Below, piece after piece: positions 44,283 to 52,767 of a stretch of DNA of 60,822 bases (position 1 is its first letter; each line of letters starts with the position of its first letter). Source of the DNA: Anaerolineae bacterium. GTDB taxonomy: Bacteria > Chloroflexota > Anaerolineae > 4572-78 > J111. The stretch lies in assembly GCA_022071955.1 (NCBI GenBank), contig JAJVIM010000010.1, positions 1-60,822 of the forward strand. The letters run 5' to 3'. The position numbers were made by a program, and so were the translations under genes. The notes under the pieces are model-generated. The model ran no database searches, was not told where the DNA came from, and was given only the letters and a program-made list of their open reading frames with translations.

Positions 44283-44959
44283 GGCGCATTCTTTCCATTT
44301 TTTGAGTAAACATAAGCGTGAGTGTAAGGCTGGCCCAGCGGCAGTTTGGCATTGGCCAGATTAGGTTCGATGGGGACTTTGTAAAACAGCATGGTCCGGC
44401 CGTAGGCTTCAAATTCGTGGGCAATGTACAGATCGTTGAGCTGGCCAATCATCCAGCGCATGGGGCGATTGCGCTTTTCTATCATAAAGTTGGCCGTGCG
44501 CAGACCAACCAACCCGGCCCAGCCAAACATGTAGCGCACAATTTCCGGCCCCAGGCCGTGACGCATGTAATCGCGAGTAACGCCCAAAAAAAGCACGTCA
44601 GCTTCGCGTTCGGGGCTGCTGACCTTGTCGGCGTACCCCCAGCCTTCAATCACGTTGGAAATGATCCGCGGGTTTTTGAGCACCGACAGTCCCGCCGGCA
44701 GCGCCACCCGCCACAAATATTTCCACTTGAATTCGCCAAAGAAACGGGCGCTGGATACGGCGACAGCCCCGTACCCTACCAGCCGGCCATCATCGTAAAC
44801 GCCAATGCCTTCACTCCATTGAGAAAGACAAACAGCCTTGTAAAGCTGAATTAAAAACGGTCGGCCCAGTTGGGTTAGCACCGTGCCGGGCTGGCCTTCT
44901 ATGTGAATATCGGCAGCCACTTCGGCATCGCTGGGCTGCAGATACCTGTACTCAATCAT
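44279..44959 (-). CDS. GNAT-family N-acetyltransferase-like protein
   Basis: The 226-residue protein begins with MIEYRYLQPSDAEVAADIHIEGQPG and contains the acetyl-CoA-binding motif A region DVLFLGVTRDYMRHGLGPEIVRYMF (R-x-x-G-x-G present), preceded by the strand GIGVYDDGRLVGYGAVAV. The C-terminal part (ANFMIEKRNRPMRWMIGQL) fits the remainder of a GNAT fold. The substrate is unknown. It is coupled to the dehydratase gene by a four-base overlap. The upstream lipoprotein gene ends 15 bases before it, so all may form one transcript. Confidence 0.75.
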   Translation of the reverse strand: MIEYRYLQPSDAEVAADIHIEGQPGTVLTQLGRPFLIQLYKAVCLSQWSEGIGVYDDGRLVGYGAVAVSSARFFGEFKWKYLWRVALPAGLSVLKNPRIISNVIEGWGYADKVSSPEREADVLFLGVTRDYMRHGLGPEIVRYMFGWAGLVGLRTANFMIEKRNRPMRWMIGQLNDLYIAHEFEAYGRTMLFYKVPIEPNLANAKLPLGQPYTHAYVYSKNGKNAP

Positions 44960-44974
44960 ACTTGTCCAATCCTC

Positions 44975-45910
44975 CTACTCAGGTCCTTCGTCGGTGATGC
45001 TAACACTGTCAATTACTGTTTTGCCCCCCTGCTCAGCCAGCGGGTGGAATCCCCGGATAAAAATGGTTAAACTTTCGCCGCTGGCGGTAACGGTTTTTTC
45101 GGTGAGATTCCAGGAATCTTCGCCGTCGCTGTCCCACGGAAACCAGTTCACCGTTTCAGCAGTCCAATCGGTATTGCCGGTTAAATCAACCCCCAAAAAC
45201 ATCTGTACCGGCGACAGACTGTGATCGTGCTTGGCATACGCGCTAATTGTGTAGCGGTGGCCGGGCTGAACCGGAATTGTCCGCAGCACACCGGAATTGG
45301 CGGCGATGAAATCAAAGGTGATTTCCTGTGATTTTAAGCCGCCCTGCACGTTGGGCCGGTACAGGTTTTCATTTAAGCACGATGAGCCATACGGGCCATC
45401 CTCCACAAACGCCGTCCAGCCGCCGGCGACCATCGCTCCGGGGCAGGGTTCGCCAAAGGGATTGCCCCACGGCACATAATCGGCCTCAAAATCCCAATCG
45501 CCACCGGCCCGCGGCGGATCGAGTTCCGCGGCCTTGGTGGGCGGCGGCGCGGGAGCCACTTTGGTGGCGGTTACCACCTGGCGGGTGGCTTCGGCGGCCA
45601 GGGCCAATGTGGGCGAAACAGCCAGCGTGGGAGTACTGGTTGGCAGCGGCAGCGGCGTGGGCGAGGCATTGGGATCGGGCGTGTGGGTGGGCGCGCTGCC
45701 CAGCGGCGCAACAACCACCGGCTCGGCCTCTACCGGGGTGGCTCTGGCGGCCAAAGTGGCGGGGTTGCTGGTGGGCGTGATGGTTTGCACAATAAAGTTG
45801 GCCGGCCGGCCGGCCGGCAGAGCAGTCGGTGCGCCGGTTGAGGTCAAACAGGCCAGCGATAGCAGCGGCAGAACCAACAGGCCCGGCCACATTTTTTTGA
45901 ACACATTCAT
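44975..45910 (-). CDS. Exported lipoprotein with Thr/Pro linker and C-terminal jelly-roll-like domain (copy 1)
   Basis: The 311-residue protein has a lipoprotein signal (MWPGLLVLPLLSLAC), a low-complexity linker (THTPDPNASPTPLPLPTSTP) and a C-terminal beta-rich domain of about 160 residues starting GGDWDFEADYVPWGNPFGEPC. Within it lie YGSSCLNENLYRPN, TVNWFPWDSD and ESLTIFIRGFHPL. It shares this domain with the gene at 46246-47115; cysteines at GEPC and SSC are conserved in both. The fold resembles carbohydrate-binding jelly rolls, but no ligand can be assigned. ATG 45910 is preferred to a GTG three codons earlier. Confidence 0.75.
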   Translation of the reverse strand: MNVFKKMWPGLLVLPLLSLACLTSTGAPTALPAGRPANFIVQTITPTSNPATLAARATPVEAEPVVVAPLGSAPTHTPDPNASPTPLPLPTSTPTLAVSPTLALAAEATRQVVTATKVAPAPPPTKAAELDPPRAGGDWDFEADYVPWGNPFGEPCPGAMVAGGWTAFVEDGPYGSSCLNENLYRPNVQGGLKSQEITFDFIAANSGVLRTIPVQPGHRYTISAYAKHDHSLSPVQMFLGVDLTGNTDWTAETVNWFPWDSDGEDSWNLTEKTVTASGESLTIFIRGFHPLAEQGGKTVIDSVSITDEGPE

Positions 45911-45964
45911 TAAAAACACGGTTGTTTTTTCTCGTTTGGTATCGATGTCCTGATAAATTTTTGT

Positions 45965-46080
45965 AACTACTCAGCCACACCATTCTGGATGTCATTCCCG
46001 CGTGTTTTTAGCGGGAATCCACCGTTTTGGCTTTCAGTGGATGCCCGATAAAGACATTCGGGAATGACGGTTGAGTAGTT
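45965..46080. repeat. Palindromic element between the two lipoprotein genes
   Basis: AACTACTCA (45965-45973) and TGAGTAGTT (46072-46080) form outer inverted ends. Inside, GTCATTCCCG (45991) mirrors CGGGAATGAC (46068), with further nested stems CCCGC..GCGGG and GTGGAT-containing arms. The GTCATTCCCG family is widespread (recalled, not searched). An additional hairpin GTGTTGCGT..ACGCAACAC lies at about 46111-46147; the rest of the 335-base gap shows nothing. Confidence 0.75.
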
Positions 46081-46245
46081 GCAAATTTTTTTCTATCAGT
46101 GTCGTGCTGCAAATTGCGTGTTGCGTAAAATAGACAGAACACGCAACACCTATATTGTTTGGCGAAAACTTCTTTAGAGAACCGCGCCAAAACCCAAATT
46201 ATAGCACCATTAGGCGCAATCCCGAATTGGCCGGGTGAGTTTGGG

Positions 46246-47115
46246 CTATTCTCCGGGCCCAATATCCGTTACGCTGATAGAATCCAGCCGAAGCGCGCCG
46301 CCCGGTTCGGGGTAGCCGTGCGACCCCCGAATAAAAATGGTCATCGTTTCAGCGGTGGCGGTGACGGTTTCTTCGGTGCGGGCAAATTGATCGTCCACGT
46401 CTTCGCGCCACGGAAACCACTGAACGGTGTCGGCTTCCCAGTTGGTGCCGCCGGTGGTATCTACCCCCAAAAAAACTTCCACTTTGGTGGGGCTAAACTC
46501 GCGTTTCATGAATGCCTCAATGGTGTAGCGATGGCCCGGCGTCACCGGCGTATTTTTAAAGATACCGGCCTGGTTACCTACAAAAGCAAAAGTGATTTCC
46601 TGAGCACTTTCGCCGGAGTGAACATTGCCCTTCCACGTGGTTTGATTCATACAGGACGAACCGTACTGGTCGCGGGTGGTAAAGGCTTCCCAACCCAGCG
46701 CCAGCCCGGAGCCATCACAGCTATCGCCAAAGGGATTAACCCACGGCCGAAACCCGGCCTCAAAATCCCATTCGCCGCCCTGCAACGGTTCGGCCAGCAC
46801 CGCGGTGGGCGCCGGGGTTGGCGTGGGCGGTGGCGCGGCCGGTTCGGCCGGTTCGACCGGGGCGGGCGGCTCGGGCGTGGCGGTTTCGGTGGCCGATAGG
46901 GTGAGCGTGGCGGTTAGCGTTGGTGTGGCGGTGGGGGTAGCGGTGGCGTTGGGGTCCGGGGTGTTGGTTGGCGCATCAAACAGCAGCGAAACCGTGGGGG
47001 TAGCGGTTTGAATTTCAAAGGCTAATTGTTCAACCTGAAGCGGTTGCGGCGTTTGGCGTACGGTGCCGCAGGCCAACACGGATACAAACAAAAGTAAACT
47101 CGCCCAGCGAACCAT
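46246..47115 (-). CDS. Exported lipoprotein with Thr/Pro linker and C-terminal jelly-roll-like domain (copy 2)
   Basis: The 289-residue paralogue of copy 1 has the signal/lipobox WASLLLFVSVLAC, a linker with NTPDPNATATPTATPTLTAT, and the shared domain: GGEWDFEAGFRPWVNPFGDSC, YGSSCMNQTTW, VTPGHRYTIEAFM, VFLGVDTTGGTNWEADTVQW and TMTIFIRGSHGYPEPGG. Start ATG 47115 follows AAAGGAG; the frame opens earlier, but the signal peptide begins here. The two copies probably arose by tandem duplication followed by divergence. Genes of this type are frequent in Chloroflexota with unknown function. Confidence 0.75.
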   Translation of the reverse strand: MVRWASLLLFVSVLACGTVRQTPQPLQVEQLAFEIQTATPTVSLLFDAPTNTPDPNATATPTATPTLTATLTLSATETATPEPPAPVEPAEPAAPPPTPTPAPTAVLAEPLQGGEWDFEAGFRPWVNPFGDSCDGSGLALGWEAFTTRDQYGSSCMNQTTWKGNVHSGESAQEITFAFVGNQAGIFKNTPVTPGHRYTIEAFMKREFSPTKVEVFLGVDTTGGTNWEADTVQWFPWREDVDDQFARTEETVTATAETMTIFIRGSHGYPEPGGALRLDSISVTDIGPGE

Positions 47116-47203
47116 AATTTCGGCATCTCCTTTTTGTTCCCGGGGCAAATTATACCATCGCGCTGAAGTTTTGACAGATTGAACTAAAAATAAAGAGGAT
47201 TGG

Positions 47204-47995
47204 CTACGCTAACAGCGGGGCAAGTTCGGTGGCGGTTTGTTTGGTGTAAAACCAAACCACACCGGGACGCAGCTTAACATCAAAAATCACTGCCAGCAGC
47301 GAGGTGTGGTTAACATCACACACGTAAATATTGTAGGCATCGCCTTCGTAAAAGCCGGATTTAAAAGTGCGTTTGTTATCCAGCAACGTGGACAGTTGGG
47401 TAGACTGCACAAAATTGGCGGCAACCAGAGCGGCAATGTTTTCGGCCTTGGCCCGATCAATCTGGCCGGTAAATTTAATGGCTTCGCCGGCAACATTGGT
47501 TAGCAGCACGGCCCTGGCCCCGGCATTTATTTGCAGCGATTGCAGCAACTGCGGGATGGTTGGCGGCGATGGCGCCGGAGGTTCCGGGGTATCGGCCGTT
47601 TCCGGGGCGATGGCCGGTTCATCGGACTTGCTGATTTTGGCGTCGCGGATAATATCCCGGATTTTTTCAATATCAAACGGTTTGTCAATGTAGCCGTCAA
47701 AGCCCACGTGAGTGGTGGTGTAGCGGAGTTTGTCGGTGCCGTAGGCGGTCATCAGCACAATTTGGGTATCTGGCGAAAGACGATGCACCACCCGGGCCAG
47801 ATCGACGCCGGTTAAACCGGGCATCATATAATCGGTAATAATCAGATCGAATTGGTTCTGTTCAATGAGGCGCATGGCCCCATCCATATTATTGGCCAGC
47901 GAGATTTGATACTCTGGCCCCAATTTTTGCAGACCGTACTCAATCATGCGCAGCACACTTGTATCGTCGTCAACTACCAGCACGCGTGTTGTCAT
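47204..47995 (-). CDS. Response regulator fused to a Roadblock/LC7-like domain (second copy)
   Basis: The 263-residue protein has a receiver (VLVVDDDTSVLRMIEYGL; phospho-Asp 55 in LIITDYMMPGLTG; Lys in YIDKPFDIEKI), a Pro/Glu/Ala linker (about 128-148) and a Roadblock-like domain (about 150-263; LQSLQINAGARAVLLTNVAGEAIKFTG...FYEGDAYNIYVCDVNHTSLLAVIF). It is preceded by GGAAGAAG and lies 27 bases after a paralogue of the same design. The MglA-like GTPase at 39282 is the only GTPase candidate in the window. Which GTPase it controls is unknown. Confidence 0.87.
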   Translation of the reverse strand: MTTRVLVVDDDTSVLRMIEYGLQKLGPEYQISLANNMDGAMRLIEQNQFDLIITDYMMPGLTGVDLARVVHRLSPDTQIVLMTAYGTDKLRYTTTHVGFDGYIDKPFDIEKIRDIIRDAKISKSDEPAIAPETADTPEPPAPSPPTIPQLLQSLQINAGARAVLLTNVAGEAIKFTGQIDRAKAENIAALVAANFVQSTQLSTLLDNKRTFKSGFYEGDAYNIYVCDVNHTSLLAVIFDVKLRPGVVWFYTKQTATELAPLLA

Positions 47996-48022
47996 TAATC
48001 TTCTTCCTGTAATTTGCTCCGA

Positions 48023-48895
48023 TTAAATGCCGTTACTGCGTCCATTGCCCAACAAATCGTCAAAGTCTTTGGCCAGCGTATCGCGGTTTGGCCGGCTGGG
48101 GGGAATCTCGCCGGGCGCGGGCAGGAGTTTGCTGAGCGTCCCCACCACCTGCTTGGTGTAAAACCACACCGAACCGGGTTTTACATCTGCGCCAAACACC
48201 ACTCCCAAAAAGAAACTGCCATTGAGATTGTAGGCGTAAATGTTGTATCTGTTTCCCTCAAAGTAACTGGATTTAAAAGAGGTTTCGCCTTCGTCAAACA
48301 GAGAGGCCAGGTCGGCCATCGCCTGAAAATTTGACGACACAAACGCGGCCAACTGACCCATTTTGTCCGGGTCGTTGGCCCCGGATACGTGTGCTGCTGC
48401 ACCGGCGGTATTGATCAGCAGCACATTGCGCGCGCCGGTCTGGCGGCGCAGATCATCGAGCAGTTCAACTATTTTGTCCCGGGATAACAGTTGTGGCTCA
48501 TCGGGGCTGGTGGACGGTTCAGTTTGGCTGGCAACTTCCTGAATCACCTCCAGCAATTCCGGCAAAATAAAAGGTTTGCCCACAAAGCCGCCAATATTCA
48601 AATTACCAACCACATCCCGAATGCGGTTGGTATCGTGGTGGGCGGTGATCATTACAAACTGGGTTTGCGGCGAAATCTGACGCACCTGCGGCACCAGGTC
48701 CAGCCCGGTCATTTCCGGCATCATATAATCGGTCACAATCAGATCAAAGCGCTGCTTGTTAACCTGCTCCAACGCGGCGCTGGCGCTGGCGGCGGTACTC
48801 ACCTGATAATTAGGGCCGAGACTTTTAATCCCGTGCGCAACCAAAAACAGCATATCGGGATCGTCGTCAACAACCAGGATGCGTTTGGTGTCCAT
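48023..48895 (-). CDS. Response regulator fused to a Roadblock/LC7-like domain (third copy)
   Basis: The 290-residue protein has a receiver (RILVVDDDPDMLFLVAHGI; phospho-Asp 56 in LIVTDYMMPEMTGLD; Lys in FVGKPFILPELLEV) and a Roadblock-like domain (about 155-265; LLDDLRRQTGARNVLLINTAGAAAHVSG...YFEGNRYNIYAYNLNGSFFLGVVFG). The C-terminal tail ends in LLGNGRSNGI. It is more like the neighbouring copy than the one beside the GTPase (shared FxxGxxYNIY and PGxVWFYTKQ segments), so these two are a local duplication. ATG 48895 follows AAAAGG; an in-frame upstream ATG at 48940 lacks support. Confidence 0.87.
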   Translation of the reverse strand: MDTKRILVVDDDPDMLFLVAHGIKSLGPNYQVSTAASASAALEQVNKQRFDLIVTDYMMPEMTGLDLVPQVRQISPQTQFVMITAHHDTNRIRDVVGNLNIGGFVGKPFILPELLEVIQEVASQTEPSTSPDEPQLLSRDKIVELLDDLRRQTGARNVLLINTAGAAAHVSGANDPDKMGQLAAFVSSNFQAMADLASLFDEGETSFKSSYFEGNRYNIYAYNLNGSFFLGVVFGADVKPGSVWFYTKQVVGTLSKLLPAPGEIPPSRPNRDTLAKDFDDLLGNGRSNGI

Positions 48896-49003
48896 TGTTA
48901 TACCTTTTACCGAGCCAGTGTCCGTTTTGCCAGTTCCCAATTTTCCGATGACCGGATCGAGCCAGCCATTTACTTTTTTAAAGAACTGCCCAACTTAACG
49001 TCA

Positions 49004-49012
49004 TTATACCAC
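49004..49012 (-). promoter_or_regulatory. Extended -10 promoter of the receiver-Roadblock pair
   Basis: On the minus strand TGGTATAAT gives an extended -10 box with a perfect TATAAT (49009-49004). No good -35 hexamer is present, consistent with an extended -10 promoter. Confidence 0.6.
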
Positions 49013-49107
49013 AAACCTTATCAAGAAAATATTGCCCGGCCTATGGGACGATGGTCACAAAGGATAAAAGGCTGTACATTTTTATTGGCGGCATTTGCCG
49101 GGCCGGT

Positions 49108-49698
49108 TTACCCCGACTCCACCTTTCCCAGGATAGCCTCAACTCCGGGCATCGCCATCCGCCGAAACATGTCGTCCATTTGTTCCGGGCTGTAGGGCGG
49201 GCGATATTCAAACCACCATTTTAAAAAGATGACCAGCGTGCCGGTAAAATAGCTGCCTACCAAAGAAAGCAGCGCGGCCGATTTTTGCTCATTGCCCAAA
49301 CGCGCTTGCAAGTCGGTAACAAGCTGTTTGCGCCAGTAAATCTGTGCCTTCTCCAGCAGCAGGTCAAGCCCCCGCCCGCCGCTCATCGCCTCAAAGAGAG
49401 ACTGATTTTCCCGCACATGTTGAAACAGGGCCAAAGTGGGTAAAAGCCGCCGGCTGTTTGGCGTAGCATCCACCAGCGGCTGGCTTAAGTCATCGAGGAT
49501 TTCTTGCAGGTGGCTGTTAACCAGGTCTTCCTTGTCCTGATAATGCGCGTAAAAGGTTGACCGCCCAACATCGGCCCGGTCAATAATATCCTGCACGGTA
49601 ATTGAGTCGTACCGCTTTTCCTGCATCAGCGCCAAAACCGCCTGGTGCAACAACCGCCGGGTACGCTGCGAACGGCGGTCTTCTTTTTGGTTTCTCAA
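49108..49698 (-). CDS. TetR/AcrR-family transcriptional regulator
   Basis: The 196-residue repressor has the N-terminal HTH RRSQRTRRLLHQAVLALMQ...ITVQDIIDRADVGRSTFYAHYQDKEDLV (about 8-55), the TetR signature with S-T-F-Y-A-H-Y intact. The helical C-terminal domain ends in FLKWWFEYRPPYSPEQMDDMF, the pattern of a common TetR subfamily whose ligand is unknown. It diverges from the FtsX-type permease gene, and a palindrome at that gene's predicted transcription start is the likely operator. Confidence 0.92.
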   Translation of the reverse strand: MRNQKEDRRSQRTRRLLHQAVLALMQEKRYDSITVQDIIDRADVGRSTFYAHYQDKEDLVNSHLQEILDDLSQPLVDATPNSRRLLPTLALFQHVRENQSLFEAMSGGRGLDLLLEKAQIYWRKQLVTDLQARLGNEQKSAALLSLVGSYFTGTLVIFLKWWFEYRPPYSPEQMDDMFRRMAMPGVEAILGKVESG

Positions 49699-49768
49699 AA
49701 TATTGCTCCTGTTTTCCGCACAATTTACAACATTTGTCCTGTACCGGATGAGTTGGCTGTTTTGATTG

Positions 49769-49797
49769 TTGACTTTTGGAGACAGATTTCATATCTT
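49769..49797 (+). promoter_or_regulatory. Predicted promoter of the permease gene
   Basis: TTGACT (49769-49774), 17 bases, TATCTT (49792-49797), which gives a start near 49804. Confidence 0.65.
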
Positions 49798-49803
49798 GTT
49801 ATC

Positions 49804-49816
49804 GAACAATATGTTC
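49804..49816. promoter_or_regulatory. Candidate TetR operator
   Basis: GAACA-ATA-TGTTC is a 13-base inverted repeat that covers the predicted transcription start of the permease gene and lies between the divergent regulator and permease. Binding there would block transcription. Confidence 0.5.
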
Positions 49817-49901
49817 ATTAACGGGCTTATTGTACATTAAACAGCCAGTTGAGTAAAGCGGCTGGTCGCAAAATACCAGGCAGAGGGAGCCAATTAGCGC
49901 A

Positions 49902-52298
49902 ATGTTTAGCCAAATACGCTGGCGCAAAACGCTAGCCGATTTATGGATCAACAAAATCCGCACGCTGCTGGTGGTGCTGACTCTGGCTATTGGCACGGCA
50001 ACTCTGGGCGTGATCATCAACACCCGAACCGTGCTGCTGGCCAATATGGACCGGGAATATGCCGCCACCAATGTGGCCAGCGCCAGCATGATGGTACCGG
50101 CCGGCTTTGACGATGAGCTGGTAGAGGCCGTCCGCCGGATGCCGGCGGTGGCCGCGGCAGATGGCAGGCGTCGGGTTAATCTGCGCCTTGAAGTTGGGCC
50201 GAACGAGTTTCTCAACCTCGATCTCTACGCTTTGTCTGATTTTGAAGAAATGGAGGTGAACAAAATTCAGTTTGAAACCGGAACCTGGCCGCCGCCCGAC
50301 CACGAAATTCTGCTGGAACGCTCAACGCTTGGCCTGCCGGAGTTGGCCGGCCTGCAAGTTGGCGACGTGCTAACCGTTAAAACTACCGGCGACAAGCACC
50401 GTAAAATGAAAGTGGCCGGGTTGGTTCAGGATTTTACCCAAATGCCGGCCCGGGCCGAGGGCCGGGCTTACGGCTACGTTACGCTGGAAACAATGGCCTG
50501 GCTGGGAGAACCGGAAAGTCTGAGCCAGTTGAGTTTTGTTGTTGCCACAGACCCGTTAAACAAGGCCCATATCCGCCAGGTTGCCGCGCAGGTTGAAGAC
50601 AAAATAGAAAAAAGCGGGCGCGCTGTTGAGCCACCGGTGGTGCCGGACCCCGGTAAATATCCGGTGCTGGACGCGTTTATTGCCCTGGTTATTTTACTGG
50701 GCACATTGGGATCGCTGTCGCTGGTGGGTGGCGGGTTTTTGATGGTCAACACCATTAACGCCCTGATGGCTCAGCAAAAACGGCAAATCGGGCTAATGAA
50801 GGCCGTTGGCGGCCAAAGCGGGCAGATCATCGGCATCTATTTTCATCTTGTGCTGATTTTGAGTTTGCTGGCGCTGCTGATTGGCCTGCCCGTGGCCGGC
50901 TGGGGCGGCAGCTTGCTTACCCGGGGGCTGGCATATGCCTTTAATGTTGACCTGACCGGCCCAACCGTGCCGTTGAAAATGCTGGGGATTGAAGCAGCCA
51001 TCGGCCTGCTGCTTCCCATTTTAGCCGCCATCTATCCCCTTGTTTCCGGAGTGCGGGTTACGGTTCGGGAAGCCATCAATGATTATGGCGTAACCGGCAG
51101 CGCCCAACCGGGCTATATCAACCGTTTGCTGGAGCGCATTGGCGGCTTGCCGCGGCCGGTGCTGCTCTCTATCCGCAACACTTTTCGGCGCAAAGGCCGG
51201 ATGGCCCTGACTCTGGCGGCGCTCACGTTGAGCGGCGCGGTTTTTGTCTCGGCTTACAACATCCGGGCCTCGTTACTTCTTACGCTGGACGGCATTTTTA
51301 CCTACCGCAACTATGATGTTGTCTTTTACTTTGAGCGGCCATACCGAAACGCCAAAACCGAACGCACGCTGGCCGGGTTGCCGGGCGTTACCCACATTGA
51401 AAGCTTTCAGCGTGCGGCCACGGCCTATCGGTTAAAAGACGGGTCGGAGGAAAAAGGCAACAACTACACCACCATTGCCTTGCAGCCCCAAAACACGGCC
51501 TTTCGCCCGCCGCTGATTGCCGGTCGCTGGTTGCAGCCGGAAGACCGGGCAGCAGCAGTCATCAATGACGCCCTGCTGCGCGATGAGCCGGATATCCGGC
51601 CGGGCGACACCGTGCGCTTTGAAATTGACGGCCGGGAAGTGCAACTGCAAATTATTGGCGTGGTTGAAGAAGCGCGCAGCCAGCCCAGCCTGTATCTAAA
51701 TTACTTTTACTTTGCCCGCACCTGGGGTTATGTTGGCCAGGCCAATGCCGCCTGGGTAAAAATTGCCCGGCCAGAACAATCCGCGGCCATGATCAGCGCG
51801 ATGGAAGCTCAATTTGAACACGCCGGCCTGCGGGTGGCCAGAATTGTTTCTGCGGCGGACGAAAAACATTTCTTTGAGGAGCATTTTGGGTTGATCACCG
51901 GTTTTATGACTCTGGCGGCGATGCTGCTGGCGGTGGTAGGCGGGTTGGGGCTAATGGGCACAATGAGCATTAACGTGGTTGAACGGGTACGCGAAATTGG
52001 CGTAATGCGGGCCATTGGGGCGTCAAACGGTGCTATCCAGCGAATCTTTGTCACTGAAGGGCTGGTCATCGGCCTGATCAGTTGGTTATTGAGCCTGATT
52101 GCCGGGTTGATTCCCACCAAATTGTTAGGCGATGCGGTGGGCCTGGCTTTTATGGAAACGCCACTGGACTACACCTTTTCTGTTAACGGGATGTTGGTTT
52201 GGCTGGTTATTGTGGTTGTGGTTTCAGTATTGGCCACGCTCATCCCCGCCGAAAGCGCGGCGCAGATTAAGGTGAGTGAACTGCTGGCGTATGAGTAA
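49902..52298 (+). CDS. FtsX/MacB-type ABC transporter permease
   Basis: The 798-residue protein is a double FtsX-like permease. An N-terminal helix (RTLLVVLTLAIGTATLGVII) is followed by a MacB-like extracytoplasmic domain, a first FtsX block of helices (about 255-400; MVNTINALMAQQKRQIGLMKAVG), a second extracytoplasmic domain (about 445-640), and a second block (about 650-798; ERVREIGVMRAIGASNGAIQRIFVTEG). The coupling segments KRQIGLMKAVG and VREIGVMRAIG are the sites that contact the ATPase. No ATPase gene lies nearby. GAGGGAG precedes the ATG. It is probably repressed by the divergent TetR protein. Confidence 0.93.
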   Translation: MFSQIRWRKTLADLWINKIRTLLVVLTLAIGTATLGVIINTRTVLLANMDREYAATNVASASMMVPAGFDDELVEAVRRMPAVAAADGRRRVNLRLEVGPNEFLNLDLYALSDFEEMEVNKIQFETGTWPPPDHEILLERSTLGLPELAGLQVGDVLTVKTTGDKHRKMKVAGLVQDFTQMPARAEGRAYGYVTLETMAWLGEPESLSQLSFVVATDPLNKAHIRQVAAQVEDKIEKSGRAVEPPVVPDPGKYPVLDAFIALVILLGTLGSLSLVGGGFLMVNTINALMAQQKRQIGLMKAVGGQSGQIIGIYFHLVLILSLLALLIGLPVAGWGGSLLTRGLAYAFNVDLTGPTVPLKMLGIEAAIGLLLPILAAIYPLVSGVRVTVREAINDYGVTGSAQPGYINRLLERIGGLPRPVLLSIRNTFRRKGRMALTLAALTLSGAVFVSAYNIRASLLLTLDGIFTYRNYDVVFYFERPYRNAKTERTLAGLPGVTHIESFQRAATAYRLKDGSEEKGNNYTTIALQPQNTAFRPPLIAGRWLQPEDRAAAVINDALLRDEPDIRPGDTVRFEIDGREVQLQIIGVVEEARSQPSLYLNYFYFARTWGYVGQANAAWVKIARPEQSAAMISAMEAQFEHAGLRVARIVSAADEKHFFEEHFGLITGFMTLAAMLLAVVGGLGLMGTMSINVVERVREIGVMRAIGASNGAIQRIFVTEGLVIGLISWLLSLIAGLIPTKLLGDAVGLAFMETPLDYTFSVNGMLVWLVIVVVVSVLATLIPAESAAQIKVSELLAYE

Positions 52299-52334
52299 AG
52301 CTGATTATCTTTTGCAGAAAGGAGGGTATGTTTG

Positions 52335-52463
52335 ATGAAAAACTGGCTGGCTAACAATAAAGGGCTAACCATTATTTTGGTGATTGTAGTTGTGGCCTTA
52401 CTGGTAGCGATAATGGCCGGGCCGGGCATCTGGTCGGCGATTCTGGCGGCGCATGGTCTGTAA
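52335..52463 (+). CDS. Small single-pass membrane protein (42 residues)
   Basis: This short frame, 36 bases after the permease stop, has AAAGGAGGG eight bases before its ATG. It encodes a basic N terminus (MKNWLANNKG), a strong membrane helix (LTIILVIVVVALLVAIMA) and a short tail GPGIWSAILAAHGL. The perfect ribosome binding site and co-directional position suggest an accessory subunit of the permease. Standard gene callers would often skip it. I do not recognise a family. Confidence 0.75.
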   Translation: MKNWLANNKGLTIILVIVVVALLVAIMAGPGIWSAILAAHGL

Positions 52464-52484
52464 ACAAAATGCCGCTATAGCAAC

Positions 52485-52583
52485 CCCGGTTCTGTGAACA
52501 CCGGGCAGGGCAAAAACCAAAGCTTGACCCAATTCAAGGCAGATACACCGCTCCGTCGAACATCGGTGGGGCGGTGTTGTATT
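52485..52583 (+). terminator. Hairpins ending the permease operon
   Basis: CCCGG..CCGGG (about 52485-52504) and then ACACCGC (52545-52551) paired with GCGGTGT (52571-52577), followed by TGTATTT. The remaining bases up to the next start at 52768 contain only AT-rich DNA in which I see no gene. Confidence 0.6.
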
Positions 52584-52767
52584 TAAAGATTTTTGCCTCC
52601 GCCAGTTGGCAAATCATGCATTTTCTGACCCTGCTTTTTTTGACTTCCCCATGAATGAAAGGTAGCATAGCCGCTAAAAATATAATGACAGATTGCTTTA
52701 TGTTAATAGCTGTTAGGTTTTTACCACCAGATTGGCTGATGTTAGTGAGTCAAAAAAACTTCAACCT

